A stretch of 64,000 nt of DNA from Streptomyces sp. NBC_01803 (GTDB lineage: Bacteria > Actinomycetota > Actinomycetes > Streptomycetales > Streptomycetaceae): contig NZ_CP109073.1 of the NCBI RefSeq assembly GCF_035917415.1, forward strand, positions 1,488,001-1,552,000. The letters run 5' to 3'. Both the position numbers and the translations under genes were made by a program. The notes beneath the pieces were generated by a model. It did not search any database and was not told the DNA's origin. It worked only from the letters and a program-made list of their open reading frames with translations. Positions 40,336-48,169 of this stretch are shown here, piece by piece (positions within the stretch are counted from its first letter, which is position 1; each line of letters opens with the position of its first letter).

Positions 40336-41040
40336 TCAGAACATGCCGAGTTGACCGGCGCTCTCCAGCGATTCGGTGGCCAGGGCGTCGCGATGAGAGG
40401 GGAGCTTGAGATGGCGCCAGCGGGGCAGCGCGTCGAGGTAGGCCCACGACCTGCGGTGGTGCGGGGTCGGGCCCAGCTCCTCCAGCGCGGCGCGGTGCGT
40501 GGGCGAAGGATAGCCGACGTTGCTGTCGAAGGCGAACTCGGGGTGCTCCGGGGCCAGTTCCACGAGCATCGCGTCGCGCCGCACCTTGGCGATGACGGAG
40601 GCGGCGGCCACCGCGACGCAGGACTGGTCCCCCTTGATGACCGTCCGCACCCGCCAGGGCGCGCCCAGATAATCGTGCTTCCCGTCCAGGATCACGGCGT
40701 CCGGCCACTCCGGCAGTCCCCCCAGGGCGCGGACGGCCGCCAGACGCAGCGCGGCTGTCATGCCGAGGCTGTCGATCTCCCCCGGTGAGGCGTGGCCGAG
40801 CGCGTAGGAGGTCACCCAGCCGGTGAGCACCTCGGCCAGGGCGGTCCGGCGCGGCGGCGTCAGCAGCTTGGAATCGGTGAGTCCCTCGGGCGGGCGGCGC
40901 AGTCCGGTGACAGCGGCGCAGACGGTGACCGGACCGGCCCAGGCTCCGCGCCCGACCTCGTCGACGCCCGCGACCAGCCGCGCTCCGGTGGTGGCGCGCA
41001 GCGACCGCTCGACTCGGTGGGTGGGAGGCTCGTACGGCAT
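40336..41040 (-). CDS. rnhB: Ribonuclease HII
   Basis: Removes ribonucleotides misincorporated in DNA and RNA of RNA-DNA hybrids. The 234-residue protein has the catalytic acidic residues in '[16 protein letters not shown]' (Asp-Glu), '[13 protein letters not shown]' (Asp) and '[16 protein letters not shown]' (Asp). The tail '[18 protein letters not shown]' is the usual substrate-binding region (NVGY). ATG 41040 chosen; the frame continues upstream with low-complexity sequence. It is convergent with recQ and follows the histidine-phosphatase gene by 13 bases. Confidence 0.95.
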   Translation of the reverse strand: MPYEPPTHRVERSLRATTGARLVAGVDEVGRGAWAGPVTVCAAVTGLRRPPEGLTDSKLLTPPRRTALAEVLTGWVTSYALGHASPGEIDSLGMTAALRLAAVRALGGLPEWPDAVILDGKHDYLGAPWRVRTVIKGDQSCVAVAAASVIAKVRRDAMLVELAPEHPEFAFDSNVGYPSPTHRAALEELGPTPHHRRSWAYLDALPRWRHLKLPSHRDALATESLESAGQLGMF

Positions 41041-41053
41041 GACGCGAGCCACC

Positions 41054-41719
41054 CTATGTGCACCAGCCGTCGAAGGGCCGCTTGGGGGTGTGCCAGTGCT
41101 CGAAGGGCCGGTCGAGGTGGTACCTGCCGTCACGGCCGAGCAGCAGCTCCCGGGTCTCCCCGTTGCCCGGGTTGGACAGCGACTCGAACTCGGCGACGGA
41201 CCAGTGCAGCCAGCGCATGCAGAACAGGCGCATCGTCAGCCCGTGCGTCACCAGCAGCACGTTCGGCGGGTGGTCCGGCTCCTCGAAGCTGCGCCACAGG
41301 CTCTCCAGGAAGGCCCCGACCCGGTCGTAGACATCGGCTCCCGACTCCCCTTGGGCGAAACGGTAGAAGAAGTGCCCATAGGCGTCGCGGGACCGCTTCT
41401 GGCGGAGCACGTCCTCGCGGTCCTGCCAGTTCCCCCAGTCCTGCTCGCGCAACCGCGGCTCCTCGCGCACCCGTACCCTGGCCGGATCGAGTCCGAGGGC
41501 GCGGAAAGTCTCGTGGGTGCGCCGGTACGGCGAGACGTAGGCGGACACCCGCTCCTGGCCGAAGACCGCGCGCAGCCGCTCCCCGGCGGCCTCGGCCTGC
41601 CGTCGGCCCTTCTCCGTCAACGCCAGCGCGTGGTCGGGAAGGTGCTCGTAGACGGAGTCGTCGTAGTTCCCCTGTGACTCTCCGTGCCGCAGGAGGACGA
41701 TACGCCGGGGCTGTGCCAT
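41054..41719 (-). CDS. Histidine phosphatase family protein
   Basis: A 221-residue member of the phosphoglycerate-mutase-like superfamily. Catalytic '[11 protein letters not shown]' supplies the phospho-His near residue 12. '[13 protein letters not shown]' gives the Arg, 'REQDWGNWQ' the Glu and '[17 protein letters not shown]' the second His. The combination and length suggest a phosphatase on a small molecule or a mutase-like fold rather than glycolytic mutase. It is the upstream gene of a unit with rnhB (13-base gap). Confidence 0.9.
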   Translation of the reverse strand: MAQPRRIVLLRHGESQGNYDDSVYEHLPDHALALTEKGRRQAEAAGERLRAVFGQERVSAYVSPYRRTHETFRALGLDPARVRVREEPRLREQDWGNWQDREDVLRQKRSRDAYGHFFYRFAQGESGADVYDRVGAFLESLWRSFEEPDHPPNVLLVTHGLTMRLFCMRWLHWSVAEFESLSNPGNGETRELLLGRDGRYHLDRPFEHWHTPKRPFDGWCT

Positions 41720-41761
41720 GGTGTCAGCCTAGTTCTGCGCCGAGCGGGAGGCCGGGGGCGG

Positions 41762-42370
41762 TCATACCGTCCAGGCCCGTTCCATGTCGATCACGTCGCC
41801 GGCGATGGTGGCGACGTCGGCCCCGGTCTGCGCGCGCAGCGCGAGCCGTTCCACCCGCTCGGTGCGGTACTTGGCGCGCTCAGCGGCCGAGTCCCACATC
41901 GACAGCACCAGGAACTCGCAGTCCGGCTCCGCCTCGGCGAAGACCCCGCGCAGCATCCCGGGCGATCCGGCCATCGCCGGGTTCCACACCTTCTCCTGCA
42001 TCAGCGCGAAGTGCTCGGCGCGCTCCTTGTGGACGCGGCAGTGCGCGACCCGCAGCAGGTTCGCGTCGGTGAAGCGCGGTTCGAAGCCCATCTTGACGTC
42101 GAAGCGGTACTGGAAGAGCCGCACCCGCATGTCCTGGAACGTGCCGCTCTGGGCCGCCGCGAGCCGGTCGTGGGAGCGGGCCATGAAGGAGTCGTAGAAC
42201 GCGCGGCTCTCCCAGAAGCCGAAGAGATGTACGACGCCCGGCCGGGTCCGGCTCCAGCCGCCACCCTGGGACCGGAATCCGGGCTCGCCGAGCAGTCCCG
42301 CCCACTTCCGCTGCCCGCGCTCGAAGCCGACTCGGTCGACGACGGTGCACCGCATCCACTTGACCAGCAC
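41762..42370 (-). CDS. YdbC/DUF4937-type dimeric alpha-beta barrel protein
   Basis: A 202-residue protein built from two ferredoxin-like halves: 'MLVKWMRCTVVDR...WAGLLGEPGFRSQGGGWSR' and 'LLRVAHCRVHKERAEHFALMQEKVWNPAMAGSPGMLRG', each ending in 'FW(E/D)S' type motifs ('HLFGFWESRAFYD', 'LVLSMWDSAAERAKY'). These resemble antibiotic-monooxygenase or DUF4937 folds. GTG 42370 is the first codon of the frame and fits the family start, but its ribosome site is weak. Function unknown. Confidence 0.7.
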   Translation of the reverse strand: MLVKWMRCTVVDRVGFERGQRKWAGLLGEPGFRSQGGGWSRTRPGVVHLFGFWESRAFYDSFMARSHDRLAAAQSGTFQDMRVRLFQYRFDVKMGFEPRFTDANLLRVAHCRVHKERAEHFALMQEKVWNPAMAGSPGMLRGVFAEAEPDCEFLVLSMWDSAAERAKYRTERVERLALRAQTGADVATIAGDVIDMERAWTV

Positions 42371-42492
42371 CGCGCCATCGTACGGCCAACTCGCGTCAGG
42401 GGTGGACGAGATCGTCGATCACGCGATCACACCCAGCGCTTCCCGGCGGTCAACTCACCCGCCGGTACCGGTCCTTCATCGCGTGGCCGGGA

Positions 42493-43260
42493 TCACCGGG
42501 CGGACCGGAAGTCGTCGAAGGCGATCCGGCCCACCGCGCGGTCGGGCGCGAGCAGCGCTCCTTCCCGCACCGCGCGGAACGCCTTCCCCGGCAGCCGCAG
42601 CGGCACCACGGAACGGCGCGTCCCCGCCGCCCGCGCCGCCGCCCGCGTGAGATCGCGCGCCGTGCGGATTTCGGGCCCCGCCAGATCGGCGACCCGTCCG
42701 GCCGGCTCGCCGACCGCCAGCTCCGCCAGCCGCTCGCCCGCCTCCCGCTCCGCCACCGGCTGCAGCCGCACCCCGCCGCCCAGCGTCAGCACCACCGGCA
42801 GCCGGCGCTGCGCCGCCACCAGCCGGGTGATCAGGCCGTGGAACTGCGTGGTCCGCAGCACCGTCCACGGCAGCCCGGATTCCGCGACGATCCGCTCGCA
42901 CTCCAGCTTCGCCCGGTAATAGGGGAAGCCGGGCACCCGGTCGGCGCCCACGATCGAGATGTACACCAGGTGCGGTGCCCCGGCGGCCCGCGCGGCCTCG
43001 GCCAGCCGCCGCGTCATCGCCACGTCGCCCGACCCGTTCGCCGTCGCGCAGTGCACGACCGCGTCGGTGCCGGACAGCGCCGGGCCGAGCCCGCCACCGG
43101 TCCTCAGATCACCGCGCACCCACTCGACCGGCAGCCGCTCCCCCTCCGCGCGCCCCCGGCGGCTGAGAACGCGCACTTCGTGCTCGTCCTCCAGCAGCCT
43201 GCGCACGACCTCGCGGCCGAGTGTCCCCGTACCGCCGGTCACCAGGATCACGCTGTGCAT
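42493..43260 (-). CDS. NAD(P)H-binding SDR-family protein (atypical)
   Basis: A 255-residue Rossmann protein. The Gly-rich coenzyme motif 'ILVTGGTGTLGREVVRRLLEDEHEVRVLSRRGR' opens the protein, 'VVHCATANGSGD' ends strand 4, and 'YYRAKLECERIVAESGLPWTVLRTTQFHG' replaces the usual Tyr-x3-Lys. It is an atypical short-chain dehydrogenase of the NmrA/TMR-like type; an enzyme or redox sensor is possible. ATG 43260. It follows nrdJ by 141 bases on the same strand. Confidence 0.82.
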   Translation of the reverse strand: MHSVILVTGGTGTLGREVVRRLLEDEHEVRVLSRRGRAEGERLPVEWVRGDLRTGGGLGPALSGTDAVVHCATANGSGDVAMTRRLAEAARAAGAPHLVYISIVGADRVPGFPYYRAKLECERIVAESGLPWTVLRTTQFHGLITRLVAAQRRLPVVLTLGGGVRLQPVAEREAGERLAELAVGEPAGRVADLAGPEIRTARDLTRAAARAAGTRRSVVPLRLPGKAFRAVREGALLAPDRAVGRIAFDDFRSAR

Positions 43261-43401
43261 GATCGCCCCATGGTCATGGTCATCGCCTTCCGCCGCCTCC
43301 ATCCTCGCGGAGCCGGCCGGAACGCGCAGCCGCACCATGGGCGGGCCGGACAGGCCGGTGCCACCCACCGCGCGCGGCACGGCGGGTGGCACCGGGGATC
43401 A

Positions 43402-46305
43402 CTAGCTGCAGCCGCTCGTGGAGCCGCAGCCCTCGCAGAGGTAGCAGCTACCGGCGCGGCGCATCTTCGTCCCGCAGGACAGGCACAGCGGCGCGTCCGC
43501 GTTCAGGCCGAGCTGGATCTCCAGCAGCTCGGTGGAGCTGTGCGCCTCCTTCGGCGCGGGCCGCTCCTCCTCCGGCTCCGCCGCCGCGGCGGGCGCCGCC
43601 GCCGAGCCGCCGGACCGGCCGGCCTGCGGCTGGCGGGGCGCGGATTGGGAGAGCCCCTCGACGTCCATGTCTTCGTCGGCCGACTCGTACGAGCCGGTCT
43701 CCAGGTGGCGCTGCCGCTCGCCCGCCGTGTGGATTCCCAGGGCCGACCTGGTCTCGAAGGGCAGGAAGTCCAGCGCCAGCCGGCGGAAGATGTAGTCCAC
43801 GATGGACTGGGCCATCCGGACGTCCTGGTCGTCGGTCATACCGGCCGGCTCGAAGCGCATGTTGGTGAACTTCGAGACGTACGTCTCCAGGGGCACGCCG
43901 TACTGGAGGCCCACCGAGACGGCGATCGAGAAGGCGTCCATCATGCCCGCCAGGGTCGAGCCCTGCTTGGACATCTTCAGGAAGACCTCGCCCAGCCCGT
44001 CGTCCGGGTAGGAGTTCGCCGTCATGTACCCCTCGGCGCCGCCCACCGTGAACGAGGTGGTGAGCCCGGGCCGGCCCTTCGGCAGCCGCTTGCGCACCGG
44101 GCGGTACTCCACGACCTTCTCCGGCTCGGGAGCCCGGGCCGACCCCGTCGGCCGCTCGCCCTCCTTGTCCTTCTTCTTGGCGGACAGCGGCTGACCGACT
44201 TTGCTGTTCTCCACATACACCGCGAGGGCCTTGACGCCGAGCTTCCACCCCTGGAGGTAGATCTCGGCCACGTCGTCCACCGTGCTGGTGCTCGGCATGT
44301 TGACCGTCTTGGAGATGGCGCCACTGAGGAACGGCTGGGCGGCGGCCATCATCCGCACGTGCCCCATGGGCGCGATCGACCGCTCCCCCATGGCGCAGTC
44401 GAAGACCTCGTAGTGCTCGGGCTTCAGACCGGGGGAGTCGACGACGTTGCCGTGCTCGGCGATGTGCGCGACGATCGCCTCCACCTGCTCCGGCTGGTAC
44501 CCCAGGCGCTTGAGGGCCTTGGGCACGGTGTTGTTCACGATCTGCATCGAGCCGCCGCCGACCAGCTTCTTGAACTTCACCAGCGCCAGGTCGGGCTCGA
44601 TGCCCGTGGTGTCGCAGTCCATCATCAGGCCGATCGTGCCGGTCGGGGCCAGCACGGACGCCTGCGCGTTGCGGAAACCGTTCTTCTTGCCCAGGCGGAG
44701 AACGTCCTGCCACGCCTCGGTGGCCGCCGACCAGACCGGGGTGTCCAGGTCGTCCATCCGCCGGGCCGCGTCGTTGGCCTCGGCGTGCTGCCGCATGACG
44801 CGGTTGTGGGCGTCCGCGTTGCGGGCGTACCCGTCGTACGCGCCGACGACCGCGGCCAGCTCGGCGGAGCGCCGGTAGGAGGTGCCGGTCATCAGCGAGG
44901 TGATCGCGCCCGCCAGGGCCCGGCCGCCGTCCGAGTCGTACGCGTGGCCGGTCGCCATCAGCAGCGCGCCGAGGTTGGCGTAGCCGATGCCGAGCTGGCG
45001 GAAGGCGCGCGTGGTCTCGCCGATCTTCTGGGTCGGGAAGTCCGCGAAGCAGATCGAGATGTCCATGGCCGTGATGACCAGCTCCACGACCTTGGCGAAC
45101 CGCGCGGCGTCGAACGCCTGGTGGCCCTCGCCGTCGTCGGAGAGGAATTTCATCAGGTTCAGCGAGGCCAGGTTGCAGCTGGAGTTGTCCAGGTGCATGT
45201 ACTCGCTGCACGGGTTGGACGCGGTGATCCGGCCGGTCTCGGGCGAAGTGTGCCAGTGGTTGATCGTGTCGTCATACTGAATGCCGGGGTCGGCGCACAC
45301 GTGGGCGGCCTCCGCCATCTTGCGGAACAGACCGCGGGCGTCGACCTCCTCGATGATCTCGCCGCTGGTCCTCCCCCGCAGGCCGAACCGCTCGCCGGCC
45401 TCGACGGACCGCATGAACTCGTCGGTGACTCGCACCGAGTTGTTCGCGTTCTGGTACTGCACCGACGTGATGTCGTCGCCGCCCAGGTCCATGTCGAATC
45501 CCGCGTCGCGCAGCGCGCGGATCTTCTCCTCCTCCTTCACCTTGGTCTCGATGAAGGCCTCCACGTCCGGGTGGTCCACGTCCAGCACGACCATCTTGGC
45601 CGCGCGGCGCGTGGCGCCGCCCGATTTGATCGTCCCGGCGGAGGCGTCCGCGCCGCGCATGAAGGAGACCGGACCCGAGGCGTTGCCCCCGGAGGACAGC
45701 AGCTCCTTGGAGGAGCGGATACGGGACAGGTTCAGCCCCGCGCCCGAGCCGCCCTTGAAGATCATCCCCTCTTCCTTGTACCAGTCGAGGATCGACTCCA
45801 TGGAGTCGTCGACGGAGAGGATGAAACAGGCGCTGACCTGCTGCGGCTGCTTGGTACCGACGTTGAACCACACCGGCGAGTTGAAGCTGAAGACCTGGTG
45901 CAGCAGCGCGTAGGCCAGCTCGTGCTCGAAGGTCTCGGCGTCCTCCGGGGAGGCGAAATACCCGAAGTCCTCGCCCGCCCGCCGGTAGGTCTTCACCACG
46001 CGGTCGATGAGCTGCTTGAGGCCGGTCTCGCGCTGCGGCGTGCCGACCGCCCCGCGGAAATACTTGCTCGTGACGATGTTGACCGCGTTCACCGACCAGA
46101 AGTCGGGGAACTCGACGCCACGCTGTTCGAAGTTGATCGAACCGTCGCGCCAGTTGGTCATGACGACGTCACGGCGCTCCCAGACCACCTCGTCGTAAGG
46201 GTGCACGCCGGGGGTGGTGTGGATGCGCTCGATCCGCAGGCCCTTGCTTCCCTTGCCACCCTTGGTGCGGGAGCCTCGTGCCGGGCCGCTCGTCGTCTCA
46301 GTCAT
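43402..46305 (-). CDS. nrdJ: Vitamin B12-dependent ribonucleotide reductase (class II)
   Basis: Reduces ribonucleotides to deoxyribonucleotides using adenosylcobalamin, working without oxygen. The 967-residue protein has the C-terminal Cys pair in 'CLSCGTKMRRAGSCYLCEGCGSTSGCS', here a metal-like Cys-rich tail, and the active-site segment 'NPCSEYMHLDNSSCNLASLNL' with 'GSGAGLNLSRIRSSKELL'. The 'PTGTIGLMMDCDTTGIEPD' loop is conserved. ATG 46305 follows GGGAGG. It is cotranscribed with nrdR 98 bases upstream, under the NrdR-box promoter, as known in S. coelicolor. Confidence 0.96.
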   Translation of the reverse strand: MTETTSGPARGSRTKGGKGSKGLRIERIHTTPGVHPYDEVVWERRDVVMTNWRDGSINFEQRGVEFPDFWSVNAVNIVTSKYFRGAVGTPQRETGLKQLIDRVVKTYRRAGEDFGYFASPEDAETFEHELAYALLHQVFSFNSPVWFNVGTKQPQQVSACFILSVDDSMESILDWYKEEGMIFKGGSGAGLNLSRIRSSKELLSSGGNASGPVSFMRGADASAGTIKSGGATRRAAKMVVLDVDHPDVEAFIETKVKEEEKIRALRDAGFDMDLGGDDITSVQYQNANNSVRVTDEFMRSVEAGERFGLRGRTSGEIIEEVDARGLFRKMAEAAHVCADPGIQYDDTINHWHTSPETGRITASNPCSEYMHLDNSSCNLASLNLMKFLSDDGEGHQAFDAARFAKVVELVITAMDISICFADFPTQKIGETTRAFRQLGIGYANLGALLMATGHAYDSDGGRALAGAITSLMTGTSYRRSAELAAVVGAYDGYARNADAHNRVMRQHAEANDAARRMDDLDTPVWSAATEAWQDVLRLGKKNGFRNAQASVLAPTGTIGLMMDCDTTGIEPDLALVKFKKLVGGGSMQIVNNTVPKALKRLGYQPEQVEAIVAHIAEHGNVVDSPGLKPEHYEVFDCAMGERSIAPMGHVRMMAAAQPFLSGAISKTVNMPSTSTVDDVAEIYLQGWKLGVKALAVYVENSKVGQPLSAKKKDKEGERPTGSARAPEPEKVVEYRPVRKRLPKGRPGLTTSFTVGGAEGYMTANSYPDDGLGEVFLKMSKQGSTLAGMMDAFSIAVSVGLQYGVPLETYVSKFTNMRFEPAGMTDDQDVRMAQSIVDYIFRRLALDFLPFETRSALGIHTAGERQRHLETGSYESADEDMDVEGLSQSAPRQPQAGRSGGSAAAPAAAAEPEEERPAPKEAHSSTELLEIQLGLNADAPLCLSCGTKMRRAGSCYLCEGCGSTSGCS

Positions 46306-46403
46306 TCCGCCTCCCTGTTCGGGCACAACGCCCTGGTGTGACCCGGCCGGGGCAAGGTCACGTGTTGTCGTTCCATCGACCGTGGCGCGGCGATGCGCCC
46401 CGG

Positions 46404-46907
46404 TCAGCTCTTGTCGGCCCCGGTCCGCGCGGGCGCGGAGTCCGGCCGGTCGTCAGCGGCGGGGAAGCCCTCGCGCAGCTCGGCGATGGCGGCCTCGAAG
46501 TCCTCGAGCGAGTCGAAGGCCCGATAGACGGACGCGAAGCGCAGGTAGGCCACCAGGTCCAGCTCGCGGAGCGGCCCGAGTATGGCGAGGCCGACGTCGT
46601 GCGTGGACAGCTCGGCGCTGCCGGTCGCGCGCACCGCCTCCTCGACCCGCTGGCCGAGCTGGGCGAGGGCGTCCTCGGTGACGGGACGGCCCTGACACGC
46701 CTTGCGGACGCCGACGATCACCTTGTCCCGGCTGAACGGCTCGGTGACGCCGCTGCGCTTGATCACCATCAGCGAGGCGGTCTCCACCGTGGTGAACCGC
46801 CGGGAGCAGCTCGGACACTGGCGGCGACGGCGGATCATGGTGCCATCGTCGGCGGTGCGGCTGTCGACGACGCGGCTGTCGGGGTGTCGGCAGAAGGGGC
46901 AGTGCAT
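46404..46907 (-). CDS. nrdR: NrdR, repressor of ribonucleotide reductase genes
   Basis: A 167-residue nucleotide-sensing repressor. The N-terminal zinc ribbon (CPFC ... CPSC, residues 3-34) binds DNA at NrdR boxes, and the ATP-cone (about 49-140, '[29 protein letters not shown]') binds ATP/dATP. It controls its own operon with nrdJ and other nrd operons. ATG 46907 follows AGGGAGAG. Three 8-bp repeats precede the ribosome site (46920-46943). Two NrdR-box-like sites and a TTGACA -35 lie 165-225 bases upstream. Confidence 0.97.
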   Translation of the reverse strand: MHCPFCRHPDSRVVDSRTADDGTMIRRRRQCPSCSRRFTTVETASLMVIKRSGVTEPFSRDKVIVGVRKACQGRPVTEDALAQLGQRVEEAVRATGSAELSTHDVGLAILGPLRELDLVAYLRFASVYRAFDSLEDFEAAIAELREGFPAADDRPDSAPARTGADKS

Positions 46908-46919
46908 CTCTTCTCTCCC

Positions 46920-46943
46920 TTTCCGACTTTCCGACTTTCCGAC
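46920..46943 (-). repeat. Three 8-bp repeats before the nrdR ribosome site
   Basis: TTTCCGAC three times on the plus strand, reading GTCGGAAA three times in the nrdR leader, directly before the AGGGAGAG ribosome site. Each unit ends in a purine-rich GGAAA. Confidence 0.85.
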
Positions 46944-47070
46944 AGCTCGGTGACGCAGCGTGCGGACGCCGGGCGTGCGGGCACGGCGTCATGACCTCGC
47001 CAGGCCGTTCGAACGGCCTGTGGGGGCGATCACCAGCATAGGCGATATCCACCGCCGATGAGGACCCAGG

Positions 47071-47118
47071 ACCACAATTTGTGGGGAGCCGCCAGTCATG
47101 AAACCACTACATCTAGGG
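47071..47118 (-). promoter_or_regulatory. Two NrdR-box-like sites upstream of nrdRJ
   Basis: ACCACAATTTGTGGGG (47071-47086) and ACCACTACATCTAGGG (47103-47118) begin 32 bases apart, close to three helical turns. They fit the NrdR-box pattern ACACWATATWTTGTGT in its outer ACCAC and central AT-rich part, and the paired spacing is that described for NrdR control in Streptomyces. The second site falls in the -10 region of the TTGACA promoter. Confidence 0.8.
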
Positions 47119-47130
47119 TTCCGCTGTCAA
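47102..47130 (-). promoter_or_regulatory. nrdRJ promoter with consensus -35
   Basis: TTGACA lies at 47125-47130 read on the minus strand. The likely -10 falls at 47102-47109 (TAGTGG or GTGGTT by spacing 15-17) and is poor, which is common in streptomycetes. The second NrdR box covers this -10, consistent with repression by occlusion. Confidence 0.6.
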
Positions 47131-47267
47131 CATCATCAGAACGCGTGTCGCGCCGCGACAAACGGGGCCCGGGGTCGGGCGGGTGGCGGCCGCATGGGAG
47201 GCTATCGCACGGGCGGTTACCGTTCGCGGCCGGAGTCCCCTTTTACCGAGGGGCCATACACCCGGTT

Positions 47268-47316
47268 TTGCGACCACGTCAGGCGATCTGCGATATTTCA
47301 CTCGAACGTGTGTTTG
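47268..47316 (+). promoter_or_regulatory. lexA promoter with SOS box
   Basis: The LexA-binding sequence CGAACGTGTGTTTG (47303-47316) is a full match to the actinobacterial consensus CGAACrnnnGTTyG. A plausible promoter, TTGCGA (47268-47273) and CGATAT (47291-47296) spaced 17, ends 7 bases before it, so LexA would bind at about +1 and autoregulate. Confidence 0.8.
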
Positions 47317-47380
47317 GCGCAACCTTTCGATAGCAACTACCGTTGTCTGACTAGCGAGTACCACCTGAGAAGGGGCCGAC

Positions 47381-48130
47381 ATGACCACCGCAGCAGACGA
47401 CGCCATCACCGCCGCTGAGCGCCGCCAAGACCGGCTGGGCACGCCGGGAGCCGCGCCCGCCCGCTCGCTGCCGGGGCGCCCACCGGGGATCAGGGCCGAC
47501 AGCTCGGGCCTCACCGACCGCCAGCGCCGGGTCATCGAGGTCATCCGGGACTCCGTGCAGCGCCGCGGCTACCCGCCGTCGATGCGGGAGATCGGCCAGG
47601 CCGTCGGCCTGTCCAGCACCTCGTCCGTGGCCCATCAGCTCATGGCCCTGGAGCGCAAGGGATTCCTGCGTCGCGACCCGCACCGCCCCCGCGCGTACGA
47701 GGTGCGCGGTGCCGACACGCCGACGCCCCAGGCCGCGGACACGGCCGGCAAGCCCGCCGCCTCGTATGTGCCGCTGGTCGGCCGGATCGCGGCCGGTGGC
47801 CCGATCCTCGCCGAAGAGTCGGTCGAGGACGTCTTCCCCCTCCCCAGGCAGCTCGTCGGCGACGGCGAGCTCTTCGTGCTGAAGGTCGTCGGAGACTCGA
47901 TGATCGAGGCTGCTATCTGCGACGGCGACTGGGTGACGGTCCGCCGCCAGCCCGTTGCGGAGAACGGCGACATCGTGGCCGCCATGCTGGACGGCGAGGC
48001 GACCGTGAAGCGCTTCAAGCGCGAGGACGGCCATGTCTGGCTCCTCCCGCACAACGCGGCATACCAGCCGATCCCCGGCGACGAGGCCACGATCCTCGGC
48101 AAGGTCGTCGCCGTCATGCGCCGGGTCTGA
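47381..48130 (+). CDS. lexA: SOS repressor LexA
   Basis: A 249-residue SOS repressor and RecA-stimulated self-cleaving peptidase. The winged helix is '[44 protein letters not shown]' (part, about 45-95), the cleavage Ala-Gly lies in '[11 protein letters not shown]', the catalytic Ser in '[11 protein letters not shown]' and the Lys in 'ATVKRFKRE'. A 40-residue N-terminal extension rich in Ala and Gly is typical of streptomycetes. ATG 47381 follows GAGAAGGGG. It is divergent from nrdR and convergent with dinG, and its promoter carries an SOS box. Confidence 0.97.
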   Translation: MTTAADDAITAAERRQDRLGTPGAAPARSLPGRPPGIRADSSGLTDRQRRVIEVIRDSVQRRGYPPSMREIGQAVGLSSTSSVAHQLMALERKGFLRRDPHRPRAYEVRGADTPTPQAADTAGKPAASYVPLVGRIAAGGPILAEESVEDVFPLPRQLVGDGELFVLKVVGDSMIEAAICDGDWVTVRRQPVAENGDIVAAMLDGEATVKRFKREDGHVWLLPHNAAYQPIPGDEATILGKVVAVMRRV

Positions 48131-48169
48131 CCCGCCGCGTCGACCGCGCCCTCTGGCTCGCGCCCCTTC

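Noticed and set aside
42838..46341. An 1167-codon open frame antisense to nrdJ
   Set aside because: Low-complexity product (Arg, Gly, His, Val) opposite a perfectly conserved reductase; a shadow of codon bias.
46908..47070. B12 riboswitch before nrdRJ
   Set aside because: No B12-box or leader fold could be recognised; the pair NrdR boxes plus promoter explain the control region. In S. coelicolor the riboswitch belongs to nrdABS.
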